Assembly (NCBI GenBank): GCA_020061285.1
Contig: JAGUYQ010000064.1
Coordinates: forward strand, 1 to 7,577
Source of the DNA: Betaproteobacteria bacterium
GTDB taxonomy: Bacteria; Pseudomonadota; Gammaproteobacteria; Burkholderiales; UBA9220
Reading direction: 5' to 3'
DNA length: 7,577 nucleotides
The notes beneath the pieces were generated by a model. That model did no database searches and was not told where the DNA came from. It was given only the letters and a program-made list of their open reading frames with translations. This document shows, piece by piece, positions 1 to 7,213 of this stretch (position 1 is the first letter of the stretch; every line of letters starts with the position of its first letter). Both the position numbers and the translations under genes were made by a program.

Positions 1-739
1 AAGAGGCGATGATGCCCTCCATGTTGTGGGAGAGGTCGAACAGCCGTTTCATGTTCTCCGTGGCCTCCCGCCCTTCGCGGCTGAATCCCTCGGTCTTTTG
101 CGCCCAGACCTCCATCTCCGAGCGGGCCTCCACGGTTTCGCCCTGAATCGCCGACACCAGGCCAGAAATCTCGCTGGTGGCGTTGGAAGTCCGCTCCGCC
201 AGCTTGCGCACCTCGTCCGCCACCACGGCGAACCCTCGCCCCTGCTCTCCCGCACGGGCCGCCTCGATGGCGGCATTGAGGGCCAGCAGATTGGTCTGGT
301 CGGCGATTTCCTTGATCATCTGCACGATACCCCCGATCTGGCTGGCCCGCTGGCTCAAGGTATCCACCTTGGACGCCATGTCGGACGTATCCTGGGACAT
401 GGCCTGGAGATTACCGGAAATCCTCTCCATCGCCGCCCGATTCGCCCCCGACACCGTCGCCGCCTCGATGGCGTTCTGCTTCTCGGTCTTCATGGCGTTG
501 GCGATGTTCAATTGGGAACGCTGTATTTCCAGGAAGGAGGCGGCAAATTCGCCCATGGTCTGATAGATGCGATGGCACTTCTCGATCTCCCCCTGCATCT
601 CCGCCACCTGCGCCTCGGCCGCAAGCCTTCCCCGCCTTTCCACCTCCAATTCCGCCTCCAGGGAAATCACGCGCCCTTCCACTTCCCTTGCACGCGCTTC
701 CCATGCCATCGCCTTCTGTTTATGTGCCGAACCGAACAT
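1..739 (-). CDS. Soluble methyl-accepting chemotaxis protein (C-terminus cut by window edge)
   Basis: The 246 visible residues carry no membrane segment or signal peptide, so this should be a cytoplasmic chemoreceptor that controls CheA through CheW. Residues about 12-60 are a charged, Ala/Glu/Arg-rich coiled coil. The signalling hairpin tip is unmistakable at about 144-165 ([20 protein letters not shown]), followed by [18 protein letters not shown]. The visible part ends inside the descending helix at HNMEGIIAS. Short soluble receptors of this build often end in a zinc-binding CZB domain; that part would lie left of the window, so it is inference. The ATG at 739 is chosen because AAGGAGAG (746-753) sits six bases upstream. 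It follows the Aer-like gene by 33 bases on the same strand, so the two are probably co-transcribed. The family call is secure; the ligand is unknown. Confidence 0.93.
   Translation of the reverse strand, partial: MFGSAHKQKAMAWEARAREVEGRVISLEAELEVERRGRLAAEAQVAEMQGEIEKCHRIYQTMGEFAASFLEIQRSQLNIANAMKTEKQNAIEAATVSGANRAAMERISGNLQAMSQDTSDMASKVDTLSQRASQIGGIVQMIKEIADQTNLLALNAAIEAARAGEQGRGFAVVADEVRKLAERTSNATSEISGLVSAIQGETVEARSEMEVWAQKTEGFSREGREATENMKRLFDLSHNMEGIIAS
253..316. repeat. Direct repeat copy 1 in receptor tip-coding region
   Basis: These 64 bases match 1216-1279 at 63 positions by eye; the one difference is A at 275 against G at 1238. They encode the signalling tip of the soluble receptor. 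The flanking stretch 197-242 also closely resembles 1158-1203. Confidence 0.85.
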
Positions 740-772
740 CTTTCTCTCTCCTTGCCTTAATTGTTTTTCTCA

Positions 773-2398
773 TTAGCGTCGCCGGATCAGCTCGAAGTGG
801 CCGACCATTGCTTTCAAGGAAAGGGCGTTCCTTTCCAGTTCTTCCGTCGCCTTCCAAGCCTGCTGGGCGGAAGCGGTATTGCTCTCGATCAAGCCGGAGA
901 TTTTTTCCATATTCCCCGCCACTTCCTCGCTGGCCACCGCCTGCTGCTTGGCCGCAGAGGCGATGTGTTGGGCCATGTCGGTCACCTCGTTGCTGGTGGT
1001 GGTGATGCGATCCAGGCCGGACACGCTGCTGCGCATCATGCCGATACCCTGCTCTACTTCCACCACCGCCTGTCCCATGGTTTCAACCACGGTACAGGTG
1101 ACCTGCTGGATTTCCCCTACCATGGCGGAGATGTCCGCCGTGCTGGTGGTGGTGCGTTCCGCCAGCTTGCGCACCTCGTCGGCCACCACGGCGAAACCGC
1201 GCCCCAGTTCACCGGCACGGGCCGCCTCGATGGCGGCGTTGAGGGCCAGCAGATTGGTCTGGTCGGCGATTTCCTTGATGGCATTGGTGATGTCGCCGAT
1301 TTTCTGGATCGACTGGTTGAGTTCGGTAATGGTGGAGCTGGAAGCCTGCACCGCTTCCACCACCCGTCCCGTGGCCGCCATGCTGTGCGACATGCTGGTG
1401 TTGCTCTCCGCCACCAGAGCCTGGGAATTGACCGCCGATTGCGCCGCCTGTTCGGCGCTATCGGCCACCTCCACCACCGATTGGCTGAATTCCTCGGCGG
1501 CGGCGGCCACGCTCTGCACCCGGTCGTGTTGCTCCTCGGACTGTTCCACCACGCTCATCATCTCGGCATTCAGATGGCTACAGCGGGCCTCGATATCGCT
1601 GGACGCGGCAGCGATTTCGTCCATCATCACCTTGAGGTGCACCTGCATCGCGGCTAGGCCGTTGAGCAACGCCCCGGTCTCATTGCGGCCGGAAATATCC
1701 ACCTCATCCGTCAAAATACCCTGGGCAATGTGGTCAAAATGACCGACCGCCTCTTGCACCTTTCCCATCACGGAACGCGCCAGCATGTAAAAAGCGCCAT
1801 AGGTCGTCAGTAGCCAGACAAGAGCGAAGGCGCCGATTTGGGCCACGCTTTCCCAAGTCAGGCCCAGGGCGGCCTTGCTCGCCACCAGGGTTCCCCCCAT
1901 GAGGAAAACCAGCCCGCCAAGAATCGCGGACATTCTGGCCGGCACATTCATCCGCGCCCACGCGCTGCCGGTGGTCTTCAACTTTGCCTTGGATTCGTTG
2001 AGGTGCTTGTAAAGTTTTTCCGCTGCCTGAACCTGTTCCCTGGCGGGCTCGGAACGCACCGACATGTAGCCGATGGTCTCGTCGTTCTTGCGCACCGGCA
2101 CGACGAAGGCATCCACCCAATAGTGATCGCCGTTCTTGGAGCGGTTCTTGACGGTTCCACGCCAGGGCCGCCCCTCCTTCACCGTCCGCCACAGATCCTC
2201 GAACGCCTGGGGCGGCATATCGGGGTGGCGAACGATATTGTGGTTCTTGCCGATCAGCTCCTCTCGGCTGAAGCCGGAAAGCTCGACGAAGGCATCGTTG
2301 GCATAGGTGACCGCCCCCTTCATATCGGTCTTGGATACCAGGTATTTGCCGTGGGGGTAGGGTTTCTCAATCTGCGTGACCGGCAGGTTGATTTTCAT
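773..2398 (-). CDS. aer: Aer-like energy-taxis chemoreceptor (PAS, two membrane segments, MCP signalling domain)
   Basis: A 541-residue receptor predicted to sense redox or energy state through a PAS-bound flavin and to signal to CheA/CheW. The N-terminal PAS domain (about 10-120) contains NIVRHPDMP (54-62) and the KNGDHYWV stretch (88-95). R57, H58, D60 and W79 fall at the same numbers as the flavin-pocket residues of E. coli Aer as I remember it. Two hydrophobic segments (about 155-178 and 185-208) have only a short link between them, so there is no periplasmic sensor domain. A HAMP-like linker follows, then a long signalling hairpin with the tip at about 376-396 and [18 protein letters not shown] after it. 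The C-terminus has no NWETF-type CheR/CheB tether, as in E. coli Aer. The ATG is supported by AGGGAG (2408-2413). It is the first gene of a probable two-receptor operon. Flavin binding is inferred. Confidence 0.9.
   Translation of the reverse strand: MKINLPVTQIEKPYPHGKYLVSKTDMKGAVTYANDAFVELSGFSREELIGKNHNIVRHPDMPPQAFEDLWRTVKEGRPWRGTVKNRSKNGDHYWVDAFVVPVRKNDETIGYMSVRSEPAREQVQAAEKLYKHLNESKAKLKTTGSAWARMNVPARMSAILGGLVFLMGGTLVASKAALGLTWESVAQIGAFALVWLLTTYGAFYMLARSVMGKVQEAVGHFDHIAQGILTDEVDISGRNETGALLNGLAAMQVHLKVMMDEIAAASSDIEARCSHLNAEMMSVVEQSEEQHDRVQSVAAAAEEFSQSVVEVADSAEQAAQSAVNSQALVAESNTSMSHSMAATGRVVEAVQASSSTITELNQSIQKIGDITNAIKEIADQTNLLALNAAIEAARAGELGRGFAVVADEVRKLAERTTTSTADISAMVGEIQQVTCTVVETMGQAVVEVEQGIGMMRSSVSGLDRITTTSNEVTDMAQHIASAAKQQAVASEEVAGNMEKISGLIESNTASAQQAWKATEELERNALSLKAMVGHFELIRRR
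1216..1279. repeat. Direct repeat copy 2 in receptor tip-coding region
   Basis: This is the partner of 253-316, lying in the Aer-like gene, with 63 of 64 bases identical. The same strand and spacing of about 960 bases make the pair a possible substrate for recombination or gene conversion between the two receptor genes. Confidence 0.85.
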
Positions 2399-2486
2399 GA
2401 TGCTGCACTCCCTTTAAGATGGCGTAAAAAATACAAACCAACCCTCCAAAACATCGGATGGAAGCAACGGTGTGACAAGGGAAAAC

Positions 2487-2498
2487 GCCCGATCGGGC
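2487..2498. repeat. Perfect 12-base palindrome upstream of the receptor operon
   Basis: GCCCGATCGGGC reads the same on both strands and lies about 90 bases upstream of the Aer-like start codon. It could be a regulator binding site or mere GC-rich chance; no family match is recognised. Confidence 0.4.
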
Positions 2499-2561
2499 AA
2501 GAAAGGCAAAACCACGCAAGCCAGCCCCTGGAGCACAAAACGCACATCCAATTAACCTGGC

Positions 2562-2589
2562 AATCCCGCAATCCTGGGGGGACCCTTTA
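2562..2589 (-). promoter_or_regulatory. Weak candidate flagellar (sigma-28 type) promoter for the receptor genes
   Basis: On the minus strand TAAAGGGT (from 2589) is followed by GCGGGATT (2569 to 2562), with 16 bases between TAAA and the second box. The FliA pattern is TAAA, about 15 bases, then GCCGATAA, so the -35 is good and the -10 partial. It is offered because chemoreceptor genes are commonly FliA-dependent; the match alone would not justify the call. A start here would give a leader of about 150 bases. Confidence 0.2.
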
Positions 2590-2647
2590 GATTGGGATTT
2601 TGCGCCCCCGCCTTTCGGTCAGGGTGGCCTTTATCAGGATTATTATT

Positions 2648-2679
2648 TTAATTAACAGATTACGTAATGCCCCTTAGGG
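2648..2679. promoter_or_regulatory. Cluster of three palindromes, candidate operator region
   Basis: Three perfect short palindromic elements lie within 32 bases: TTAATTAA (2648-2655), ATTACGTAAT (2659-2668) and CCCTTAGGG (2671-2679, arms CCCT/AGGG around one base). The surrounding DNA is AT-rich, unlike the neighbouring coding DNA. A regulatory role is inferred; I do not recognise the regulator. Confidence 0.3.
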
Positions 2680-2733
2680 AATACTACTTATCCGCTGCAA
2701 CAAATAATATCGATGTTACAGCGTCATGACAAG

Positions 2734-2787
2734 CCCCTGCCGCCAATAAGACAGCAGCATAAGCCGTTATGGCGGCAGGGGGTTTTT
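2734..2787 (+). terminator. Strong hairpin with plus-strand T-run
   Basis: CCCCTGCCGCCA (2734-2745) pairs perfectly with TGGCGGCAGGGG (2770-2781), giving a 12-base-pair GC-rich stem around a 24-base loop, and is followed on the plus strand by GTTTTT (2782-2787). On the minus strand the same stem starts 16 bases past the htpG stop codon but is followed only by CTTGTCAT, a poor U-tract. It is therefore best as a plus-strand terminator, although it may also end the htpG transcript. There is no plus-strand gene upstream of it. Confidence 0.7.
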
Positions 2788-2797
2788 GTGAAAAGGG

Positions 2798-4699
<1,902 letters not shown>

Positions 4700-4739
4700 G
4701 GTTCCTGTGCTCCAAAAATAGCGAGTGAAACGAAAGTGT

Positions 4740-4754
4740 TCCCGCCTGGCGGGA
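4740..4754. repeat. Perfect inverted repeat in the htpG leader
   Basis: TCCCGCC and GGCGGGA flank a single central base. If the sigma-32-type promoter at 4771-4798 is used, transcription starts about 4764 and this lies near the 5' end of the leader, where it would fold into a short GC-rich hairpin. It does not cover the ribosome binding site (about 4703-4707), so a simple thermometer role is not evident; it could protect the 5' end of the mRNA. Confidence 0.5.
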
Positions 4755-4770
4755 TAGCGCAGGAAAGTAA

Positions 4771-4798
4771 GGTTGGGGCGGCGGCGGAAGTTTCAAGG
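4771..4798 (-). promoter_or_regulatory. Heat-shock (sigma-32 type) promoter of htpG
   Basis: On the minus strand CCTTGAAA (4798 to 4791) is followed after 12 bases by CCCCAACC (4778 to 4771). The RpoH pattern is CTTGAAA, 11-16 bases, CCCCATNT. The -35 is exact and the -10 begins with the diagnostic CCCCA. Its position upstream of htpG, a classic RpoH target, supports the call. Confidence 0.75.
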
Positions 4799-4827
4799 GC
4801 CGGACGAACAGCCCCCTGGCTATATGC

Positions 4828-4843
4828 CGTGAACACGTTCACG
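4828..4843. repeat. Inverted repeat just after the Nudix gene
   Basis: CGTGAAC and GTTCACG are perfect inverted arms around two bases, starting 11 bases past the Nudix stop codon. A longer alternative pairing uses GCCGTG/CACGGC (4826-4850). There is no T-run on either side, so it is not a canonical intrinsic terminator. It could be a 3' mRNA hairpin or an operator upstream of htpG. Confidence 0.4.
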
Positions 4844-4854
4844 CCACGGCAGCG

Positions 4855-5409
4855 TTATTTCCACTGCCCGCCCTGGAGACGGTCGGCCCAGAGCAGGCCG
4901 ATGATGGACTTGCTGTCGGTGATGCGCCCGCTGCGCACCCACTCCAGGGCCTCCGCCATGGGCACCCGCAGCACCTCCAGGAACTCGTCCTCGTCCCGCC
5001 GATGGCCCACGTGGGTCAGGCCGCGGGCGAGAAAAATGGCGATGGCCTCGTCGGAGTAGGCGATGCAGGGATGCATGGCGGTGAGATAGGTCCACTCCGC
5101 CGCGTCGTAGCCGGTCTCCTCGACCAGCTCCCGCTTGCCGCAGGCCAGGGGCTCCTCTCCCTTGTCCAACTTGCCGGCGGGGATTTCGATCACATCCTGG
5201 CGCAAGGGGTAGCGGTGCTGGCGCTCCAGCAGCACGTCGCCGTTCTCCAGCAAGGGGACGACGGCCACCGCGCCGGGGTGGACGATATACTCGCGGCCGC
5301 TCTCCCCGCCGTTGGGGAGCAGCACCCGGTCTTCCTTCACGTGCAGCAAACGGCCCTGGTACACGGTCTTGCTGGACAATGGCTTTTCGCTCAAATCGCT
5401 TTCTTTCAT
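4855..5409 (-). CDS. nudF: Nudix hydrolase, ADP-ribose pyrophosphatase (NudF) type
   Basis: The protein is predicted to hydrolyse ADP-ribose or a related nucleoside diphosphate sugar to AMP plus a sugar phosphate, with Mg2+ held by the Nudix glutamates. The Nudix box GX5EX7REUXEEXGU is complete: it begins GKLDKGEE, continues to RELVEETGY and spans residues about 79-101 from the chosen start. The preceding region (KTVYQGRLLHVKEDRVLLPNG, then VVPLLENGDVLLERQHRYP) has the N-terminal strands typical of the ADP-ribose branch. The frame stays open upstream to a TTG at 5445 (196 residues). I prefer the ATG at 5409 (184 residues): the TTG lacks a ribosome binding site, lies inside a likely promoter, and would add residues not typical of the family. 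The GGGGTGGGG before the ATG is only a mediocre binding site. It is divergent from the SOR-like gene. The exact substrate is inferred. Confidence 0.88.
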   Translation of the reverse strand: MKESDLSEKPLSSKTVYQGRLLHVKEDRVLLPNGGESGREYIVHPGAVAVVPLLENGDVLLERQHRYPLRQDVIEIPAGKLDKGEEPLACGKRELVEETGYDAAEWTYLTAMHPCIAYSDEAIAIFLARGLTHVGHRRDEDEFLEVLRVPMAEALEWVRSGRITDSKSIIGLLWADRLQGGQWK

Positions 5410-5423
5410 TCCCCACCCCGAAT

Positions 5424-5443
5424 AGTTGACTAAAGCAGTTGAC
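5424..5443. repeat. Tandem AGTTGAC repeat in the divergent promoter region
   Basis: AGTTGAC occurs at 5424-5430 and again at 5437-5443, with six bases between. The second copy overlaps the plus-strand -35 box and the minus-strand -10 candidate, a natural place for a regulator to act on both genes. No known operator is recognised. Confidence 0.45.
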
Positions 5444-5467
5444 AATACCCGACTGATTCACTAAGTT
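5439..5467 (+). promoter_or_regulatory. Candidate sigma-70 promoter of the SOR-like gene
   Basis: A perfect -35 box TTGACA (5439-5444) is followed after exactly 17 bases by TAAGTT (5462-5467), a weak -10 matching three of six positions. Transcription would start near 5474, giving a leader of about 74 bases. That leader contains a small possible stem of GGCGG (5492-5496) with CCGCC (5503-5507). Confidence 0.5.
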
Positions 5468-5469
5468 AA
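5442..5469 (-). promoter_or_regulatory. Candidate promoter of the Nudix gene
   Basis: On the minus strand TTAACT (5469 to 5464) is followed after 16 bases by TATTGT (5447 to 5442), each matching four of six consensus positions. Its start would lie near 5436, downstream of the alternative TTG codon, which favours the ATG at 5409. It overlaps the plus-strand promoter almost completely. Confidence 0.35.
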
Positions 5470-5547
5470 TAACCGTAGCAATTGTTTTTATGGCGGCCCC
5501 GTCCGCCGCATTTATCAGTAGTTATCGATATATTAAAGGAGGCCATC

Positions 5548-6003
5548 ATGACCGGACTGATCAAAAACTTCCCCAGCGACGGTGTCGTCACCATCAACCG
5601 GGTACTCCTCAAACCGCAGTATAGCGTGGACGACCTCCAGGAACGCGTCGCCATGCTGTGCGAGAACGTCAAGACCTACCACTCCGAAACCGGCTTCGTC
5701 GGCGGTTTCGTCGCCCTCAACAGCGGCATGATTTCCAACGAAGGCTCCACCGTCGGCCAAGCCGTGGAAAGCCCGCTGAAAGGCAAGGAGGCGCTGATCA
5801 TCACCTTCTGGCGTTCCTTCGCCGAGCACGAGCAGTCCCACCGCAGCGACACCTTCCAGCCCCTGTTCAAGGACGTGCTGGAACTGTGCGAAAACGGAAA
5901 CGAGGAGATTGCCTATGAAATGCTGTGGTCAGGCGCTGCTTACAATGCAGAGGAAGCCAAAGTCGCCAAGGAGGCCAAAGAGCGCTACAAACACGCAGCC
6001 TGA
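5548..6003 (+). CDS. Half-length sulfur oxygenase reductase (SOR)-like protein, putative mononuclear iron protein
   Basis: A 151-residue, leaderless and probably cytoplasmic protein. The order of elements suggests one alpha+beta barrel (ABM-like) unit: strand VVTINRVLL, helix 26-47, strand GFVGGFVAL (49-57), strand EALIITFW (81-88), helix 91-114, strand IAYEMLW (121-127), then a Lys/Ala/Glu-rich tail. Against Acidianus ambivalens SOR (about 309 residues, recalled from memory), C38 matches C31, GFVG 49-52 matches 39-42, TFW 86-88 matches 78-80, H94 and H98 match iron ligands H86 and H90, and E120 matches iron ligand E114 with a two-residue gap. The second SOR half is absent. The ATG is fixed by AAAGGAGG five bases upstream; the frame also stays open to an ATG at 5482, which lacks a binding site. 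It is a single-gene unit with its own promoter and terminator. Sulfur oxidation or disproportionation is inference; an ABM-type monooxygenase or a sulfur-binding role is possible. Confidence 0.65.
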   Translation: MTGLIKNFPSDGVVTINRVLLKPQYSVDDLQERVAMLCENVKTYHSETGFVGGFVALNSGMISNEGSTVGQAVESPLKGKEALIITFWRSFAEHEQSHRSDTFQPLFKDVLELCENGNEEIAYEMLWSGAAYNAEEAKVAKEAKERYKHAA

Positions 6004-6034
6004 CCTGGATTCAACCTCTCTCCTGAAGTAACTC

Positions 6035-6060
6035 GGCCCGCCATCCGGCGGGCCTTTTTT
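6035..6060 (+). terminator. Intrinsic terminator of the SOR-like gene
   Basis: GGCCCGCC (6035-6042) pairs perfectly with GGCGGGCC (6047-6054) around an ATCC loop and is followed by six Ts (6055-6060). It begins 31 bases past the stop codon. The last T is also the first base of the convergent permease stop codon. On the minus strand the stem is followed by GAGTTACTT, so it is much weaker in that direction. Confidence 0.93.
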
Positions 6061-7211
6061 CATAGCTGGGTCAGGGCCACCGCCTTGCGGAAGCGCAGCA
6101 AGGCCACCAGGAAAAACACCACCCCGATGCCCACCATGGCGACGAAATCCACCCACACCACGCCGACCCCCGCCCCCCGGTAAAGGATGCCCTGGGCCAG
6201 CTTGACGAAATAGGTGGTCGGCGTCGCCGCCATCACGTCCTGTACCAACGGGGGCATGCTCTCCAGGGGCGTCACCCCGCCGGACAGAAGCTGCAAGGGA
6301 ATGATGGTCAGGATCACCAGCAAGCCGAACTGGGGCATGGAACGGGCCAGGGTGCCGAGGAAGATGCCGATGGACGCGGCGGCGAAAAGGTAGAACGTCG
6401 CCCCGAGGAGAAAGAGGGGAATGGAGCCGGCAACGGGCACCATGAGCACCTTCTGCACGACCACCCAAAGGGCGAAGGCCACCCCGGTCAATACCGCCAA
6501 GCCGTTGGCCCATATCTTGGCCACCATGATCTCGAAGGGCGTGAGGGGCATCACCAGCAGATGTTCCAGTGTGCCGTGCTCCCGTTCGCGAATGAACGCC
6601 GCCCCCACCAGGATGATGGTCAGCATGGTGACGTTGCTGATGGTTTCCATCACGCCGCCGAACCATACCCCGGTGAGATTGGGGTTGAAGCGCGCCCGCA
6701 GGACAAGCCGAATGGGCGGCGTCGCGCTCTCCCGCTTGCCGGTGAGAAATTCGTTGACCTCGCCGCTGGCGATGTTGGTGATGTAGCCGGAACCGATGAA
6801 GGCTTGGCTCATGATCGTGGCATCCACGTTGACCTGGATTTCGGGATGGCGGCCCGCCACCAGGTCCCGCTGGAAATTGGGCGGAATCACGATGGCAAAG
6901 GAATAACGCCCCTGATCCATGCCCGGGTCGATATCCGCCAGGGAAACCCTTACCGGCTTCTTGAAGTACGGCGGGTACAAGGCATCGACGATGCGCCGCG
7001 ACAGCGGGGACTGGTCCTCGTCCACCACCGCCACGGGCGCGTTGCGCATCTCCTGGGAAACCCCCGTGGCCGCGGAGTAAATGGCGCCGCTGAAGGCCCA
7101 GGCGATCAACGCCAGCATGACCTTGTCGGCTGCCAGGCTCCTCAACTCCTTCACCCCCAGGTGATAGATGTTGGCCAAGGTACGCAAAATACCGCCGTCT
7201 CGCTGGTTCAT
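6060..7211 (-). CDS. yhhJ: ABC-2 type transporter permease, YhhJ family
   Basis: A 383-residue inner-membrane permease of the ABC-2 export class. The first membrane segment is at about 31-51, followed by a large extracytoplasmic domain (about 52-185) containing VAVVDEDQSPLSRR, typical of the YhhJ/YbhS type. Further hydrophobic segments lie at about 189-207, 237-257, 265-287, 293-312 and 353-373. The cytoplasmic stretch after the second segment carries REREHGTLEHLLVMPL (208-222), the conserved ABC-2 coupling motif that contacts the ATPase. The start is supported by AGGAGA inside the end of the upstream gene and by a gap of only two bases, which indicates translational coupling. The order RbbA then YhhJ matches the E. 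coli yhiI-rbbA-yhhJ operon. The substrate is unknown; drug or small-molecule export is only the family expectation. The gene is convergent with the SOR-like gene. Confidence 0.9.
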   Translation of the reverse strand: MNQRDGGILRTLANIYHLGVKELRSLAADKVMLALIAWAFSGAIYSAATGVSQEMRNAPVAVVDEDQSPLSRRIVDALYPPYFKKPVRVSLADIDPGMDQGRYSFAIVIPPNFQRDLVAGRHPEIQVNVDATIMSQAFIGSGYITNIASGEVNEFLTGKRESATPPIRLVLRARFNPNLTGVWFGGVMETISNVTMLTIILVGAAFIREREHGTLEHLLVMPLTPFEIMVAKIWANGLAVLTGVAFALWVVVQKVLMVPVAGSIPLFLLGATFYLFAAASIGIFLGTLARSMPQFGLLVILTIIPLQLLSGGVTPLESMPPLVQDVMAATPTTYFVKLAQGILYRGAGVGVVWVDFVAMVGIGVVFFLVALLRFRKAVALTQL

Positions 7212-7213
7212 GG

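Larger units (their letters stand above)
2402..2797. other. Long intergenic region between htpG and the chemoreceptor genes
   Basis: These 396 bases hold no protein gene I can support. About 2630-2720 is clearly more AT-rich than the flanks. On the minus strand this must contain the promoter of the receptor pair. One weak sigma-70 guess is TTGTCA (2473-2478) followed 17 bases later by GATGTT (2450-2455), with a poor -10; a flagellar-type candidate is listed separately. Other contents are the perfect palindrome GCCCGATCGGGC (2487-2498), a palindrome cluster at 2648-2679 and a plus-strand terminator at 2734-2787. The only small plus-strand reading frame near the terminator (20 codons, 2667-2729) lacks a ribosome binding site. 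Confidence 0.7.

Noticed and set aside
2558..2570. TGGCA...GCA resembling a sigma-54 promoter on the plus strand
   Set aside because: Only seven bases separate GG and GC; sigma-54 needs ten.
2667..2729. 20-codon plus-strand reading frame just before the orphan terminator, like a leader peptide
   Set aside because: It has no ribosome binding site and there is no plus-strand gene downstream to attenuate.
5410..5445. TTG start that would lengthen the Nudix protein by 12 residues
   Set aside because: It lies within the likely promoter, has no ribosome binding site and adds residues not typical of the family.
4820..5461. 213-codon minus-strand frame over the Nudix gene
   Set aside because: It is the shifted frame of the Nudix gene; the in-frame product carries an intact Nudix box and this one is Arg/Gly/Pro-rich noise.
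5482..5547. Upstream extension of the SOR-like gene to an ATG at 5482
   Set aside because: That ATG has no ribosome binding site, whereas the ATG at 5548 has AAAGGAGG at ideal spacing; the extra 22 residues show no family features.
5929..6666. 245-codon minus-strand frame overlapping the permease and the SOR-like gene
   Set aside because: It is an alternative frame of the permease gene running through the terminator; it lacks recognisable domains and is rich in Gly/Arg/His as out-of-frame GC-rich translations are.
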